Notes under the pieces: generated by a model | Database searches by the model: none | Told to the model about the DNA's origin: nothing | What the model saw: only the letters and a program-made list of their open reading frames with translations | Assembly: GCA_905216095.1 (NCBI GenBank) | Contig: CAJMSQ010000041.1 | Location: forward strand, 1-8,524 | DNA length: 8,524 bases | Source: an uncultured bacterium | GTDB taxonomy: Bacteria > Bacteroidota > Bacteroidia > Bacteroidales > Bacteroidaceae | Direction of reading: 5' to 3' | Position numbers and translations under genes: made by a program | Part shown: positions 1-6,604 of the stretch, one piece after another | Layout: the number at the start of each line of letters is the position of its first letter | How positions within the stretch are numbered: position 1 is the stretch's first letter

Positions 1-189
1 TCGCTGCTCAAAGGAAAGATGGGGCTGAGACTCTCGGCCTTTGACATCCTCGGACAGATTTCCAACGTAAGACGGGTACTCAACGCGCAAGGATATGCCG
101 AAACCTGGTACAACACCATCCCGAGGTATGTCATGCTGAGCGTCAGCTACAAAATCAACATAAAGCCCAAAAGAAGAACGGATGAATAA
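1..189 (+). CDS. Outer-membrane beta-barrel protein, C-terminal 62 residues (5' end outside window)
   Basis: Frame 1 is open from the first base to a TAA at 187-189 and gives 62 residues. Alternating hydrophobic/polar strands, an AFDILGQ-type segment, an NTIPRYVMLSVSYKI segment and basic residues at the end match the last strands of the Bacteroidetes outer-membrane beta-barrel family (TonB-receptor-like, Pfam OMP_b-brl_3 type), whose members typically end in an R-Y-x-M-L-x-x-x-Y strand. The family assignment comes from pattern memory. The protein would sit in the outer membrane; its ligand cannot be judged from this piece. About ten charged residues (KPKRRTDE) follow the last strand, so there is no terminal aromatic residue. 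The stop overlaps the start of the next gene by 8 bp, suggesting translational coupling. Confidence 0.72.
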   Translation, partial: SLLKGKMGLRLSAFDILGQISNVRRVLNAQGYAETWYNTIPRYVMLSVSYKINIKPKRRTDE

Positions 190-1051
190 GCAAAAGCCTA
201 AAGTAAGTGTCTGCATGTGCTCATACAACTGCGCCGAGCACATAGGAGAAGCGATAGAGAGCGTACTGGCACAGACTATGCCGGACTTTGAGTTCATCAT
301 TGCCGACGACGGATCGACGGACGGCACATGGGACATAGTCCGCAGTTTCAAGGACAAGCGCATCAGGGCCTACCGCCTTGAGCACGACTACATCAGGTCG
401 CTGAACTTCAGCCTGCGGAAAAGCCGTGGGGAATACATCGCACGGATGGACAACGACGACGTGATGCACCCCGACCGCCTGCGGCTGCAGACCGAGGTAA
501 TGGAGGCATACCCCGAAACGACCGTATGCTCGTCATGGGCCGACATGTTCGGCGAAAAACAAGGGGAAACAGGCAGAGGCGACGGTCCGATAGCCGAACC
601 TTACTGGACACTCGCGCTGGGCAACTTCGTCATCCATCCCTCATCCATGATTCGCAGGGATTTCATCCGGCAGCACCGCATCCGTTACAAAAGCGGCTAC
701 AGCTACGCCGAGGACTACAAGCTCTGGAGCGACATTGCCCGAAAGGGCGGCCGCTTCCACGTCATCCCCCGGCCGCTGCTGCGTTACAGGATAAGCCGGT
801 CGCAGATTACCAACAGCCACCGTGACGAGCAGGAGGCCACGCGCCTGCTCATCGAACAGGAAATCATAGAGAGCCTCATCCGTCAATCCCGGCATCCCGA
901 CCGGCGGAAGGCTGCCTCGCTGTTCCGAACCCTGTCCTACCTGAACCAAAACAGTCTCATCGGAGGGAACACGGTCATCAGCATCCTGTTCCGGCTGCTG
1001 GCCAACATGAAGGCGCAGGAGAAAGGAACGGATGCCCCGTCTCCGGATTAA
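182..1051 (+). CDS. Glycosyltransferase family 2 (GT-A fold)
   Basis: The 289-residue protein starts with the VSVCMCSYN strand (residues 8-16) typical of GT2 enzymes. It then has the nucleotide-binding DDGSTD motif (42-47) and a DNDD metal-binding DxD-type motif (90-93) within the RMDNDDVMHPDRL block. An HPSSMIRR segment (152-159), an AEDYKLW segment carrying the usual ED acid pair (177-178), and a RYRISRSQIT segment (201-210) are all common in bacterial GT2 enzymes of surface polysaccharide pathways. No membrane helix is evident, so it is probably cytoplasmic or peripheral. It would transfer a sugar from a nucleotide-sugar donor; donor and acceptor are unknown. The ATG at 182 lies inside the end of the upstream beta-barrel gene, an unusual partner. 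No other polysaccharide gene follows. Confidence 0.88.
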   Translation: MNKQKPKVSVCMCSYNCAEHIGEAIESVLAQTMPDFEFIIADDGSTDGTWDIVRSFKDKRIRAYRLEHDYIRSLNFSLRKSRGEYIARMDNDDVMHPDRLRLQTEVMEAYPETTVCSSWADMFGEKQGETGRGDGPIAEPYWTLALGNFVIHPSSMIRRDFIRQHRIRYKSGYSYAEDYKLWSDIARKGGRFHVIPRPLLRYRISRSQITNSHRDEQEATRLLIEQEIIESLIRQSRHPDRRKAASLFRTLSYLNQNSLIGGNTVISILFRLLANMKAQEKGTDAPSPD

Positions 1052-1091
1052 CTCTCCTGCTCTGAGACACAACCGACATTAACTTTTTTAA

Positions 1092-1146
1092 CCTTTTCCG
1101 CCCTGTCTAATTGCGTAAACGGCAATTATCTTTTCACGGGAAAAGG
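1092..1146 (+). terminator. Nested hairpin after the glycosyltransferase gene, possible weak terminator
   Basis: A 7-bp stem, TAATTGC (1108-1114) with GCAATTA (1122-1128) and a 7-nt loop, is followed by TCTTTTC. It is enclosed by CCTTTTCC (1092-1099), which can pair with GGAAAAGG (1139-1146). It lies about 40-60 nt past the stop codon and is the best candidate for ending the glycosyltransferase transcript, but the T-run is interrupted and the stem is AT-rich. Confidence 0.35.
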
Positions 1147-1170
1147 GATTCGCCCGACCGGAACGGGGAT

Positions 1171-1222
1171 AGTTTTTCCTACATGCCGCTTAATTTTTTC
1201 TACATGGCATGTAGGAAAAACT
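1171..1222. repeat. Perfect 17-bp inverted repeat with a third internal copy of its core
   Basis: Positions 1171-1187 (AGTTTTTCCTACATGCC) are the exact reverse complement of 1206-1222, separated by 18 nt. The spacer contains a near-direct copy of the left arm (TTTTTTCTACATG, 1194-1206), so the right arm can pair with either the far or the near copy. The arm ends are T-run/A-run in the order opposite to an intrinsic terminator. It lies in the gene-free stretch 1052-1405. Its function is unknown; it could be a dispersed palindromic element, a protein-binding site or a transposed miniature repeat. Confidence 0.75.
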
Positions 1223-1264
1223 TCCTCAGGGCTAATCTGACGCGGATGCAGGGCTTTTTACACG

Positions 1265-1291
1265 AAAAAGGGGCGGCCGCAGCCGTCCCTT
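1265..1291 (-). terminator. Intrinsic terminator in repeat copy 1
   Basis: On the minus strand an AAGGG-A-CGGC stem pairs with GCCG-C-CCCTT around a TGCG loop, with one A/C mismatch in the stem, followed by a run of five T (1269-1265). It sits just past the promoter of the same repeat and about 115-140 nt past the dacA stop codon, so it probably also ends the folP-dacA transcript. Confidence 0.6.
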
Positions 1292-1305
1292 ACTTTTCCT
1301 TATCA

Positions 1306-1336
1306 CAAAGATACAATATTTTTCGCCCGAAAGCAA
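1306..1336 (-). promoter_or_regulatory. Bacteroidetes-type promoter in repeat copy 1
   Basis: On the minus strand TTGC (1336-1333) is followed after exactly 19 nt by TATCTTTG (1313-1306), matching the -33/-7 form of Bacteroidetes primary promoters. Transcription would run leftward and meet a terminator hairpin within about 15 nt of the expected start. No gene lies directly downstream on this strand. Confidence 0.6.
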
Positions 1337-1405
1337 GAAGTGTTAAATCACCGCGAGACAATTGTTAAAATCGCCACCGCCTGCGATGACGGTCCGGCGG
1401 GGCTG

Positions 1406-2176
1406 TCATCCCTCCCACTCTTCCGTGAGCACCCGTTCCAGTTCCTCGGCCGACAGCCTCAGGCGGAACTGCCCGTCGATGGCCACCGAGATGGCGCCGG
1501 TCTCTTCCGAAACGATGATGGCCAGGCAGTCGCTCTTCTGCGACATACCCAGTGCGGCACGATGCCGCAGGCCGAGCGCCTTGGGAATATCCACGTCGTG
1601 CGCGACGGGCAGGATGCAGCCCGCGGCACGGATGCGCTTGTGGCTGATGACCATTGCGCCGTCATGCAAGGGGCTGTTCTTGAAAAATATGTTCTCGATG
1701 AGCCGCTGGTTGATGTCGGCATTGATGATGTCACCCGAGCGGATGACATCGTTCAGCCCCACGTTGCGCTCCACGATGATGAGCGCGCCCACCTTCTGCT
1801 TGCTCATGTTCATGCACGCCATGACGATAGGGATGACTTCCTCCCGGTGCACGCTCGTTTCCTTCCTGTTGCGTGAGAACAGGCGGATGATGAAACTGGC
1901 GCGCCGCCGCGTGCCGATGCTCGAAAAGAAGTGGCGTATCTCTTCCTGGAACAGAATGATGAGCGCCAGCGCACCCATGTTCATCAGCTTGTCGAGAATT
2001 CCGCCCAGCAGGCGCATCTCGAACAACTGGCTGACGATGAGCCAGGCGAAGATGAAGACAAGGATGCCCGAAAATATGTTTGCAGAGCTCGACTCCTTCA
2101 TCAGACGATAAATGTAGTAGAGCAACAAGGCGACAGATACAATGTCGATGAGGTCGATGATACCGAAATTTATCAT
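1406..2176 (-). CDS. dacA: Diadenylate cyclase (c-di-AMP synthase, CdaA/DacA type)
   Basis: This 256-residue membrane enzyme would condense two ATP into the second messenger c-di-AMP. Three hydrophobic N-terminal segments (about 8-23, 33-50 and 66-78) form the CdaA membrane anchor. The catalytic DAC domain follows, with the NSPLHDGAMVI block holding the DGA motif at 172-174 and the RHRAALG block at 204-210, both central to nucleotide binding and metal-dependent catalysis. The length fits the single-domain CdaA class. In Bacillus the gene is followed by cdaR and glmM; neither is present here. Instead it lies 20 bp behind folP in one leftward operon, an arrangement I recall from other Bacteroidales. 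The ATG at 2176 has no clear Shine-Dalgarno, which is normal for the group. c-di-AMP typically controls osmolyte and potassium uptake and wall homeostasis; that role here is inferred. Confidence 0.95.
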   Translation of the reverse strand: MINFGIIDLIDIVSVALLLYYIYRLMKESSSANIFSGILVFIFAWLIVSQLFEMRLLGGILDKLMNMGALALIILFQEEIRHFFSSIGTRRRASFIIRLFSRNRKETSVHREEVIPIVMACMNMSKQKVGALIIVERNVGLNDVIRSGDIINADINQRLIENIFFKNSPLHDGAMVISHKRIRAAGCILPVAHDVDIPKALGLRHRAALGMSQKSDCLAIIVSEETGAISVAIDGQFRLRLSAEELERVLTEEWEG

Positions 2177-2196
2177 GGCATGACAGGTTACAGAGG

Positions 2197-3042
2197 TTAG
2201 GCGGTACGCATTTCCGTATAAATCCTGACCGCCTCGACGGCGGCCCGCACATCGTGCACGCGGAGTATGTTCGCCCCCTTCGCCAGCGCGAGGGTATTGA
2301 GCACGGTCGTACCGTTCAGCGCGTCTTCGGGCGTCCCGCCGAGCAGTTTGTATATCATCGACTTCCGCGAGACGCCGACCAGCAGCGGCAGGTCGAATTC
2401 GGCGAAATCTTCCAGGCGGTCCATCAGGACGTAATTATGCCTGAGCGTCTTGGCAAAGCCGAAACCGGGGTCAAGGATGATGTCCTTCACGCCCATGCCG
2501 CGCAACGTGCGCACGCGCTCCGACAGATAGAGGAACACCTCGCGCACCACGTCGTCGTATTCGGGCGAAGCCTGCATGGTGCGCGGCGTGCCCCGCATGT
2601 GCATCAGTATGTAGGGGACGCCAAGCGCCGCCACGGTGGCGAACATCTGCCGGTCGAGGCTGCCGCCCGATATGTCATTGATGATATGCGCGCCATATTC
2701 CTCGACGCACATGCGGGCCACGTCGGCCCGGAACGTATCGACGGACACGACCATGCCGGGCACCTCGCGGCGCACCACGGACAAAGCGAGACGAAGCCTC
2801 TCCATCTCCTCCGCAACCGGCACATCGTCGGCACCGGGACGCGAGGAGTAGGCGCCGACGTCTATCATCGTGCCGCCTTCCTCCGCGATTTGCGCGCAGC
2901 GGACGGCAATTTCGCCTTCCGTCCCCATCCTGCTGCCGGCAAAAAAGGAGTCGGGCGTCACATTGAGTATTCCCATCACCTGCGGCTGCCGCAACTCCAG
3001 CAGGCGCCCGCCGCAATTCAAAGAGTAGAAGGTTTCTTCCAT
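2197..3042 (-). CDS. folP: Dihydropteroate synthase
   Basis: This cytoplasmic enzyme joins p-aminobenzoate to hydroxymethyl-dihydropterin diphosphate to make dihydropteroate in folate synthesis; it is the sulfonamide target. The 281-residue protein shows the full TIM-barrel signature: MGILNVTPDSF, then DVGAYSSRPGA (a variant of the usual DIGGESTRPGA), VSVDTFRADVA, NDISGG, ILMHMRG, DPGFGFAKT, GVSRKSM, and the closing LAKGANILRVHDV. I chose the ATG at 3042 (protein starting MEETFYSL) rather than the upstream in-frame ATG at 3081, because AAGGA lies 8 nt before it and the extra 13 residues (MHCFCNKYIRNVL) look non-coding. It is first in a two-gene operon with dacA and is transcribed divergently from murF. 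Confidence 0.96.
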   Translation of the reverse strand: MEETFYSLNCGGRLLELRQPQVMGILNVTPDSFFAGSRMGTEGEIAVRCAQIAEEGGTMIDVGAYSSRPGADDVPVAEEMERLRLALSVVRREVPGMVVSVDTFRADVARMCVEEYGAHIINDISGGSLDRQMFATVAALGVPYILMHMRGTPRTMQASPEYDDVVREVFLYLSERVRTLRGMGVKDIILDPGFGFAKTLRHNYVLMDRLEDFAEFDLPLLVGVSRKSMIYKLLGGTPEDALNGTTVLNTLALAKGANILRVHDVRAAVEAVRIYTEMRTA

Positions 3043-3130
3043 CAGGACATTCCTTATATATTTATTGCAAAAACAGTGCAAACCGAGCGCAACAAGCTGG
3101 CTTGATTGCCGAGGTGCAACCTATTTTATG

Positions 3131-3138
3131 CAAAAATA
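3131..3138 (-). promoter_or_regulatory. Candidate -7 box for folP-dacA
   Basis: On the minus strand TATTTTTG at 3138-3131 matches the TAnnTTTG consensus and would give a leader of roughly 80 nt before the folP ATG at 3042. I see no convincing -33 element at the expected distance, so confidence is limited. Confidence 0.4.
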
Positions 3139-3181
3139 CACAGAATAATCCGTAACCCGGGCTTTTCTCGTCAAAAAACAG

Positions 3182-3189
3182 TAATTTTG
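3182..3189 (+). promoter_or_regulatory. Candidate -7 box for murF
   Basis: TAATTTTG at 3182-3189 matches TAnnTTTG and lies 34 nt before the murF ATG, a typical spacing. The -33 region is only T-rich (TTTTC at 3163-3167). The gap between folP and murF thus carries back-to-back candidate promoters about 50 bp apart. Confidence 0.5.
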
Positions 3190-3223
3190 CGGCACGATAA
3201 GCATCTGAAAATCCACATGCACA

Positions 3224-4519
3224 ATGATTACCATCACTGAACTGTACGACCTGTATACGAAATACCCGGTCATCACGACCGACACGCGCGACTGCCCGCG
3301 CGATTCCTTGTTTTTCGCCCTGCGGGGCGCGAACTTCGACGGCAATGCCTTCGCGTTGAAAGCGCTTGAAGCGGGCTGCTCCCACGCAATAGTGGACGAC
3401 GCCGGCGTGACGGGCGACCCGCGCCTCATACATGTGCCCGACGTGTTGCGGACACTGCAGGAACTGGCGGCCTTCCACCGGCAAAGGCTGGGCATCCCCG
3501 TGCTGCAGGTGACAGGAACGAACGGAAAGACCACGACCAAGGAACTGACGGCGGCGGTCCTGTCACAAAAGTACAACGTGCTCTACACACAGGGAAACCT
3601 GAACAACCACATCGGAGTGCCCAAAACGCTCCTGCGCCTCACTGCCGCGCACGAAATCGCCGTTATCGAGACGGGAGCGAACCATCCGGGCGAGATAGCG
3701 GAACTCAGCCGCATAACCGATGCCGACTGCGGGCTGATTACGAACGTCGGCATGGCGCATATCGAGGGCTTCGGCTCTTTCGAAGGCGTCGTCCGCACGA
3801 AAAGCGAACTCTACGACTACCTCCGCACCCGGCAGAAGGCTTTCGTGTTCCTGAATGCCGACAACCGGATACTCGCCGAAAAGGCTTCGGGACTGCCGCA
3901 ATACACCTACGGCAGCCCGGGACACGGCTACGACGTGGAAGGAGAGGTCAAGGACTGCACGCCCTACCTGAACCTGCGCTGGAGAGTGCGCGACGGCGAA
4001 TGGCATGAGGTGCAGACGCAACTCATCGGGGCCTACAACATCGACAACGTATTGGCCGCAGCAGCAGCAGGCACACGCTTCGGAGTGGATGCCGGACAAA
4101 TCTCGCGCGCCATAGCGGATTACCGTCCGACCAACAATCGTTCGGAACTGAAGAAGACGGCCGCGAACGAGTTGATCGTGGACGCGTACAACGCAAACCC
4201 CACCAGCATGAAGGCGGCCCTCGAGAACTTCCGCCTCATCGGGCATCCGCACAAACTGGCCATACTGGGCGAGATGCGTGAGCTGGGCCCGGTCTCCGCC
4301 GACGAGCACAAAGCCGTCGTCCGGCTGGCCGAAACGACAGGCTGCGAGGAACTCTGGCTCGTCGGGAAGGCTTTTGCCGGTTGCGCCGACGGACACCGGT
4401 ACTTCGAGGACGTGGAAGCCGTGAAGCAGGCCCTGGAGGCGGAAAAGCCAAGCGGCAGGCTCATTCTCATAAAAGGCAGCAACGGCACAAAACTTTACCA
4501 ATTGCCCGATTTTCTGTAA
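3224..4519 (+). CDS. murF: UDP-MurNAc-tripeptide--D-alanyl-D-alanine ligase
   Basis: This cytoplasmic ATP-dependent ligase adds D-Ala-D-Ala to the UDP-MurNAc tripeptide, the last soluble step before the lipid-linked stages of peptidoglycan synthesis. The 431-residue protein has the Mur ligase order. An N-terminal substrate domain includes TDTRDCPRDSLFFALRG (19-35). The ATP P-loop GTNGKTTTKE is at 98-107, then NLNNHIGVP (125-133) and TNVGMAHIEGFGS (173-185), with the KSE triad (193-195) in the usual KGE place. GAYNIDNVLAA is at 269-279, and the C-terminal DAYNANPTSM (320-329) and LGEMRELG (348-355) are characteristic of MurF rather than MurC/D/E. No other cell-wall cluster gene is adjacent, so murF stands alone here. 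The ATG at 3224 lies 34 nt after a TAATTTTG box. Confidence 0.97.
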   Translation: MITITELYDLYTKYPVITTDTRDCPRDSLFFALRGANFDGNAFALKALEAGCSHAIVDDAGVTGDPRLIHVPDVLRTLQELAAFHRQRLGIPVLQVTGTNGKTTTKELTAAVLSQKYNVLYTQGNLNNHIGVPKTLLRLTAAHEIAVIETGANHPGEIAELSRITDADCGLITNVGMAHIEGFGSFEGVVRTKSELYDYLRTRQKAFVFLNADNRILAEKASGLPQYTYGSPGHGYDVEGEVKDCTPYLNLRWRVRDGEWHEVQTQLIGAYNIDNVLAAAAAGTRFGVDAGQISRAIADYRPTNNRSELKKTAANELIVDAYNANPTSMKAALENFRLIGHPHKLAILGEMRELGPVSADEHKAVVRLAETTGCEELWLVGKAFAGCADGHRYFEDVEAVKQALEAEKPSGRLILIKGSNGTKLYQLPDFL

Positions 4520-4580
4520 GGACCGGACAGGGCCGGACACCGTCCGGAAACGCTATATAGGCATAAAAGCGGTCATATAC

Positions 4581-4611
4581 TTGCGGTTTTCCGCAAAAAG
4601 AGCTATCTTTG
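4581..4611 (+). promoter_or_regulatory. Promoter of the psd-pssA operon
   Basis: TTGC (4581-4584), a 19-nt spacer and TATCTTTG (4604-4611) form a near-ideal Bacteroidetes promoter, 25 nt before the psd ATG. The -33 element is part of a 6-bp inverted repeat, TTGCGG-TTTT-CCGCAA (4581-4596). The TTGC-19-TATCTTTG spacing is identical to that in both copies of the promoter-terminator repeat. Confidence 0.75.
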
Positions 4612-4636
4612 TCCGCTGATACACTTAGGAATAAAT

Positions 4637-5338
4637 ATGGGAAGTACTAAAAAGATTAGGAACCACAGACTACATCACGAAGGGACGGCCACCCTGCGCG
4701 GCGGACTCATCGCCCTTCTCGCAGTAAACGGCTTGTTGTTTTTCCTGCTCAAGGACATCCATCTCCTTCCTTTCTACATCGTATTGTCCATCTCGGTGGC
4801 AGTGTATCTCATCGTCGTGAATTTCTTCCGTTGCCCGATACGTATCTTCAACGGAAACACCGAAAACACGGTAGTGGCCGCCGCCGACGGAAAAATTGTC
4901 GTGATAGAGGAGGTGGAAGAAAACGAATACTTCCACGACCGACGCATGATGGTCTCCATATTCATGTCCCTGACCAACGTACATGCCAACTGGTTCCCCG
5001 TAAGCGGCACCATTGAAAAGGTGACGCACCACAACGGAAACTTCCACAAGGCATGGCTGCCCAAGGCCAGCACCGAGAACGAACGCTCCACGGTGGTCAT
5101 CCGCACGGAAGCGGGACAGGAAGTACTGGTGCGCCAGGTGGCCGGCGCCATGGCACGGCGCATCGTCACCTATGCCCATCCCGGCGAAGAGTGCTTCATA
5201 GACGAGCACCTCGGATTCATCAAGTTCGGCTCGCGGGTGGACATCTACCTGCCCCTCGGCAGCCGGATAGAGGCGACCATCGGCCAGAAAACCGTAGGCA
5301 ACCAGACGGTCATCGCCCGACTCGTGCCCGAAAAGTAA
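4637..5338 (+). CDS. psd: Phosphatidylserine decarboxylase proenzyme
   Basis: The 233-residue protein converts phosphatidylserine to phosphatidylethanolamine, using a pyruvoyl group made by self-cleavage. Two hydrophobic N-terminal helices (about 22-38 and 44-62) attach it to the inner membrane. The catalytic domain has AADGKI with the Asp at 84, [11 protein letters not shown] with the His at 116, and [10 protein letters not shown] with cleavage expected between Gly198 and Ser199; together these give the D-H-S triad of the family. Length and the FGS motif fit the short bacterial form. AGGA lies about 8 nt before the ATG, and a strong promoter lies just upstream. It is followed after 72 bp by pssA, which makes its substrate, so the two enzymes form the complete phosphatidylethanolamine branch. 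Confidence 0.96.
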   Translation: MGSTKKIRNHRLHHEGTATLRGGLIALLAVNGLLFFLLKDIHLLPFYIVLSISVAVYLIVVNFFRCPIRIFNGNTENTVVAAADGKIVVIEEVEENEYFHDRRMMVSIFMSLTNVHANWFPVSGTIEKVTHHNGNFHKAWLPKASTENERSTVVIRTEAGQEVLVRQVAGAMARRIVTYAHPGEECFIDEHLGFIKFGSRVDIYLPLGSRIEATIGQKTVGNQTVIARLVPEK

Positions 5339-5410
5339 CGACGGCGGCCCATGCCGGACCGGCTGCGCGGGGCTTCGCCATCCCCCTCACGCCACTTTCT
5401 CCCCCGAAAC

Positions 5411-6127
5411 ATGAAGAAACATATTCCCAACACCATAACCTGCTGCAACCTGATATGCGGTTGCATCGCCACTTACTTCGCCCTGCAGCCCGCAGCCCGC
5501 TACGACGTGGCGCTGGCATTCATCATCGGCGGTGCCGTCTTCGACTTTTTCGACGGTTTCCTCGCGCGTCTGCTGCATGTCTCGTCACCTATCGGCAAGG
5601 AGCTGGATTCCCTGGCCGACGACATCACTTTCGGTTTCGCGCCGGCCGCAATGGTATTCTCCCTGCTCAGGGAAACAATGCCGCAGGCCGACGCAAGTCC
5701 CGTCCTGTCCGCGATCCCGTTCCTCGCATTCCTCATTGCGGCATTCTCGGCCCTGCGCCTGGCCAAGTTCAACCTTGACGAACGGCAAACCACCTCCTTC
5801 ATCGGACTGCCCACGCCGGCAAACGCGCTGTTCTGGGGCGCACTCATCACGGGCTACCACGACACGCTGACCGCCCTGCCCGCCGCCACGTGGTGGCTGT
5901 CGGGCGGTGTGCTCTGCTCCTCCCTGCTTCTGGTGTCCGAAATCCCGATGTTCGCACTCAAGTTCAAGCATTTCGGATGGAAGGGAAACGCATTGCGCTA
6001 CTCGTTCATCCTGTGTTCGCTTGTCCTCCTCGCACTCCAGGGCCCGAAAGGCTTTGCTTCCGTCATCGTACTCTACATCTTGGTGTCGGTCATTGCGGCC
6101 TTCGTGCAAAAAAGTCCCCGTCAGTAA
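5411..6127 (+). CDS. pssA: CDP-diacylglycerol--serine O-phosphatidyltransferase
   Basis: This integral membrane enzyme makes phosphatidylserine from CDP-diacylglycerol and serine. The 238-residue protein carries a perfect CDP-alcohol phosphotransferase signature, D-x2-D-G-x2-A-R-x8-G-x3-D-x3-D, with Asp45, Asp48, Gly49, Ala52, Arg53, Gly62, Asp66 and Asp70. Several hydrophobic helices follow. I chose the ATG at 5411 (MKKHIPNTITCCNL), the standard N-terminus of this family. The in-frame ATG at 5351 would add 20 residues rich in Pro, Arg and Ser that do not look like this protein. Placement behind psd, its product's next enzyme, supports serine rather than glycerol phosphate or inositol as acceptor. 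It probably shares the psd promoter. The gap 5339-5410 shows no clear signal. Confidence 0.95.
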   Translation: MKKHIPNTITCCNLICGCIATYFALQPAARYDVALAFIIGGAVFDFFDGFLARLLHVSSPIGKELDSLADDITFGFAPAAMVFSLLRETMPQADASPVLSAIPFLAFLIAAFSALRLAKFNLDERQTTSFIGLPTPANALFWGALITGYHDTLTALPAATWWLSGGVLCSSLLLVSEIPMFALKFKHFGWKGNALRYSFILCSLVLLALQGPKGFASVIVLYILVSVIAAFVQKSPRQ

Positions 6128-6145
6128 CTCCTTACCCTCCGCATC

Positions 6146-6391
6146 ATGTACGGTTGTCTGCCTTTATTCCTCTTTGCCGTATTGGCCGTCTTCTTTTATG
6201 CGCTGACCTTTATATTCAGGGTATTCTTCGGCCTGCGCAACACGGCACGCAAGTTTTCCGAAACCATCAACAACGGAGGCGGGAAGCAATCCCCGCACCG
6301 GCAGCAGCAGGATGCGGAACAGAAGACGCCGAAAAAGAAATTCGACAGCGACGAAGGCGTCTACGTAGACTTCGAGGAAATAAAGGAATAA
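6146..6391 (+). CDS. Small single-helix membrane protein, DUF4834-like
   Basis: This 81-residue protein has one hydrophobic segment (about 4-28, rich in Leu, Phe and Ala), a Gly/Gln/Lys-rich polar linker (about 43-66) and an acidic end, EGVYVDFEEIKE. This shape and tail match the DUF4834 family of Bacteroidetes as I remember it; the function is unknown. It starts 18 bp after pssA, so it is probably the third gene of the psd-pssA operon. The polar part would face the cytoplasm or periplasm, which cannot be decided from sequence; the acidic YVDFEEIK end looks like a conserved binding tail. A role in phospholipid synthesis is only suggested by position. Confidence 0.75.
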   Translation: MYGCLPLFLFAVLAVFFYALTFIFRVFFGLRNTARKFSETINNGGGKQSPHRQQQDAEQKTPKKKFDSDEGVYVDFEEIKE

Positions 6392-6512
6392 GTCCGCAAG
6401 CGGCATCCCCGTCCGCGGAAAACCGCCCCACCCCGCCGGACCGGCCTCCGTTGCAGGGACGGGCCGGCACAGACGCCCCTTGTCGCGGCACGCAGCCGCA
6501 GGGATACACAAT

Positions 6513-6534
6513 TTTGTCATTTAGACATGACAAA
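6513..6534. promoter_or_regulatory. 8-bp inverted repeat upstream of pta, possible operator
   Basis: TTTGTCAT (6513-6520) and ATGACAAA (6527-6534) are perfect inverted arms with a 6-nt spacer, centred about 40 nt before the pta -7 box (about -50 from the expected start). The symmetry and position fit a dimeric regulator's operator. There is no T-run after it, so it is not a terminator for the genes upstream. Confidence 0.4.
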
Positions 6535-6559
6535 GCAAGCACGTGTAAATTCTTTTTAT

Positions 6560-6567
6560 TACTTTTG
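6560..6567 (+). promoter_or_regulatory. Candidate -7 box for pta
   Basis: TACTTTTG matches TAnnTTTG and lies 37 nt before the pta ATG at 6605. No good -33 element is visible at the usual 19-21-nt spacing, so the promoter may depend on an activator. Confidence 0.5.
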
Positions 6568-6604
6568 CTCTGCAAAGAACAACACAACAAAAACAGTTTA
6601 CATA

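Larger units (their letters stand above)
1262..1370 (-). repeat. Promoter-terminator repeat, copy 1 (leftward)
   Basis: Read on the minus strand, this segment matches 7758-7868 on the plus strand over essentially its whole length, with a variable ~18-19-nt patch near its start and only a handful of mismatches beyond that. The conserved order is TTTTAACAATTG, variable patch, TTTAACA, TTCTTGCTTTCGG, AAAAAT, TATCTTTGTGATAAGGAAAAG, a GGGACGGC...GCCGCCC hairpin and a T-run. It lies between the dacA stop (1406) and the palindrome at 1171-1222. Confidence 0.85.

Noticed and set aside
641..1072. Long minus-strand open frame opposite the glycosyltransferase
   Set aside because: Shadow of the GC-rich real gene; no motif, Ala/Val/Arg-rich product.
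1385..1410. GATGAC/GTCATC inverted repeat overlapping the dacA stop as a terminator
   Set aside because: Short stem with a 14-nt loop and no adjoining T-run; the hairpin at 1265-1291 is a better candidate.
1340..2111. Plus-strand open frames opposite dacA
   Set aside because: dacA has the complete DGA and RHR motifs; the opposite frames encode Met/Arg/Ser-rich low-information peptides.
2254..3105. 283-residue plus-strand open frame opposite folP
   Set aside because: His/Arg/Gln-rich shadow of a clear folP; no recognisable domain.
3563..4540. 325-residue minus-strand open frame opposite murF
   Set aside because: The murF motifs are complete, and this frame lacks family features.
4523..4547. 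GC-rich hairpin CCGGAC/GTCCGG after murF as a terminator
   Set aside because: The stem is only 6 bp with a 3-nt loop and there is no T-run; murF may read into psd.
6392..6526. GC-rich gap after the DUF4834-like gene, checked for an RNA gene or terminator
   Set aside because: Only short GC hairpins without T-runs and no tRNA-like or known RNA fold were visible.
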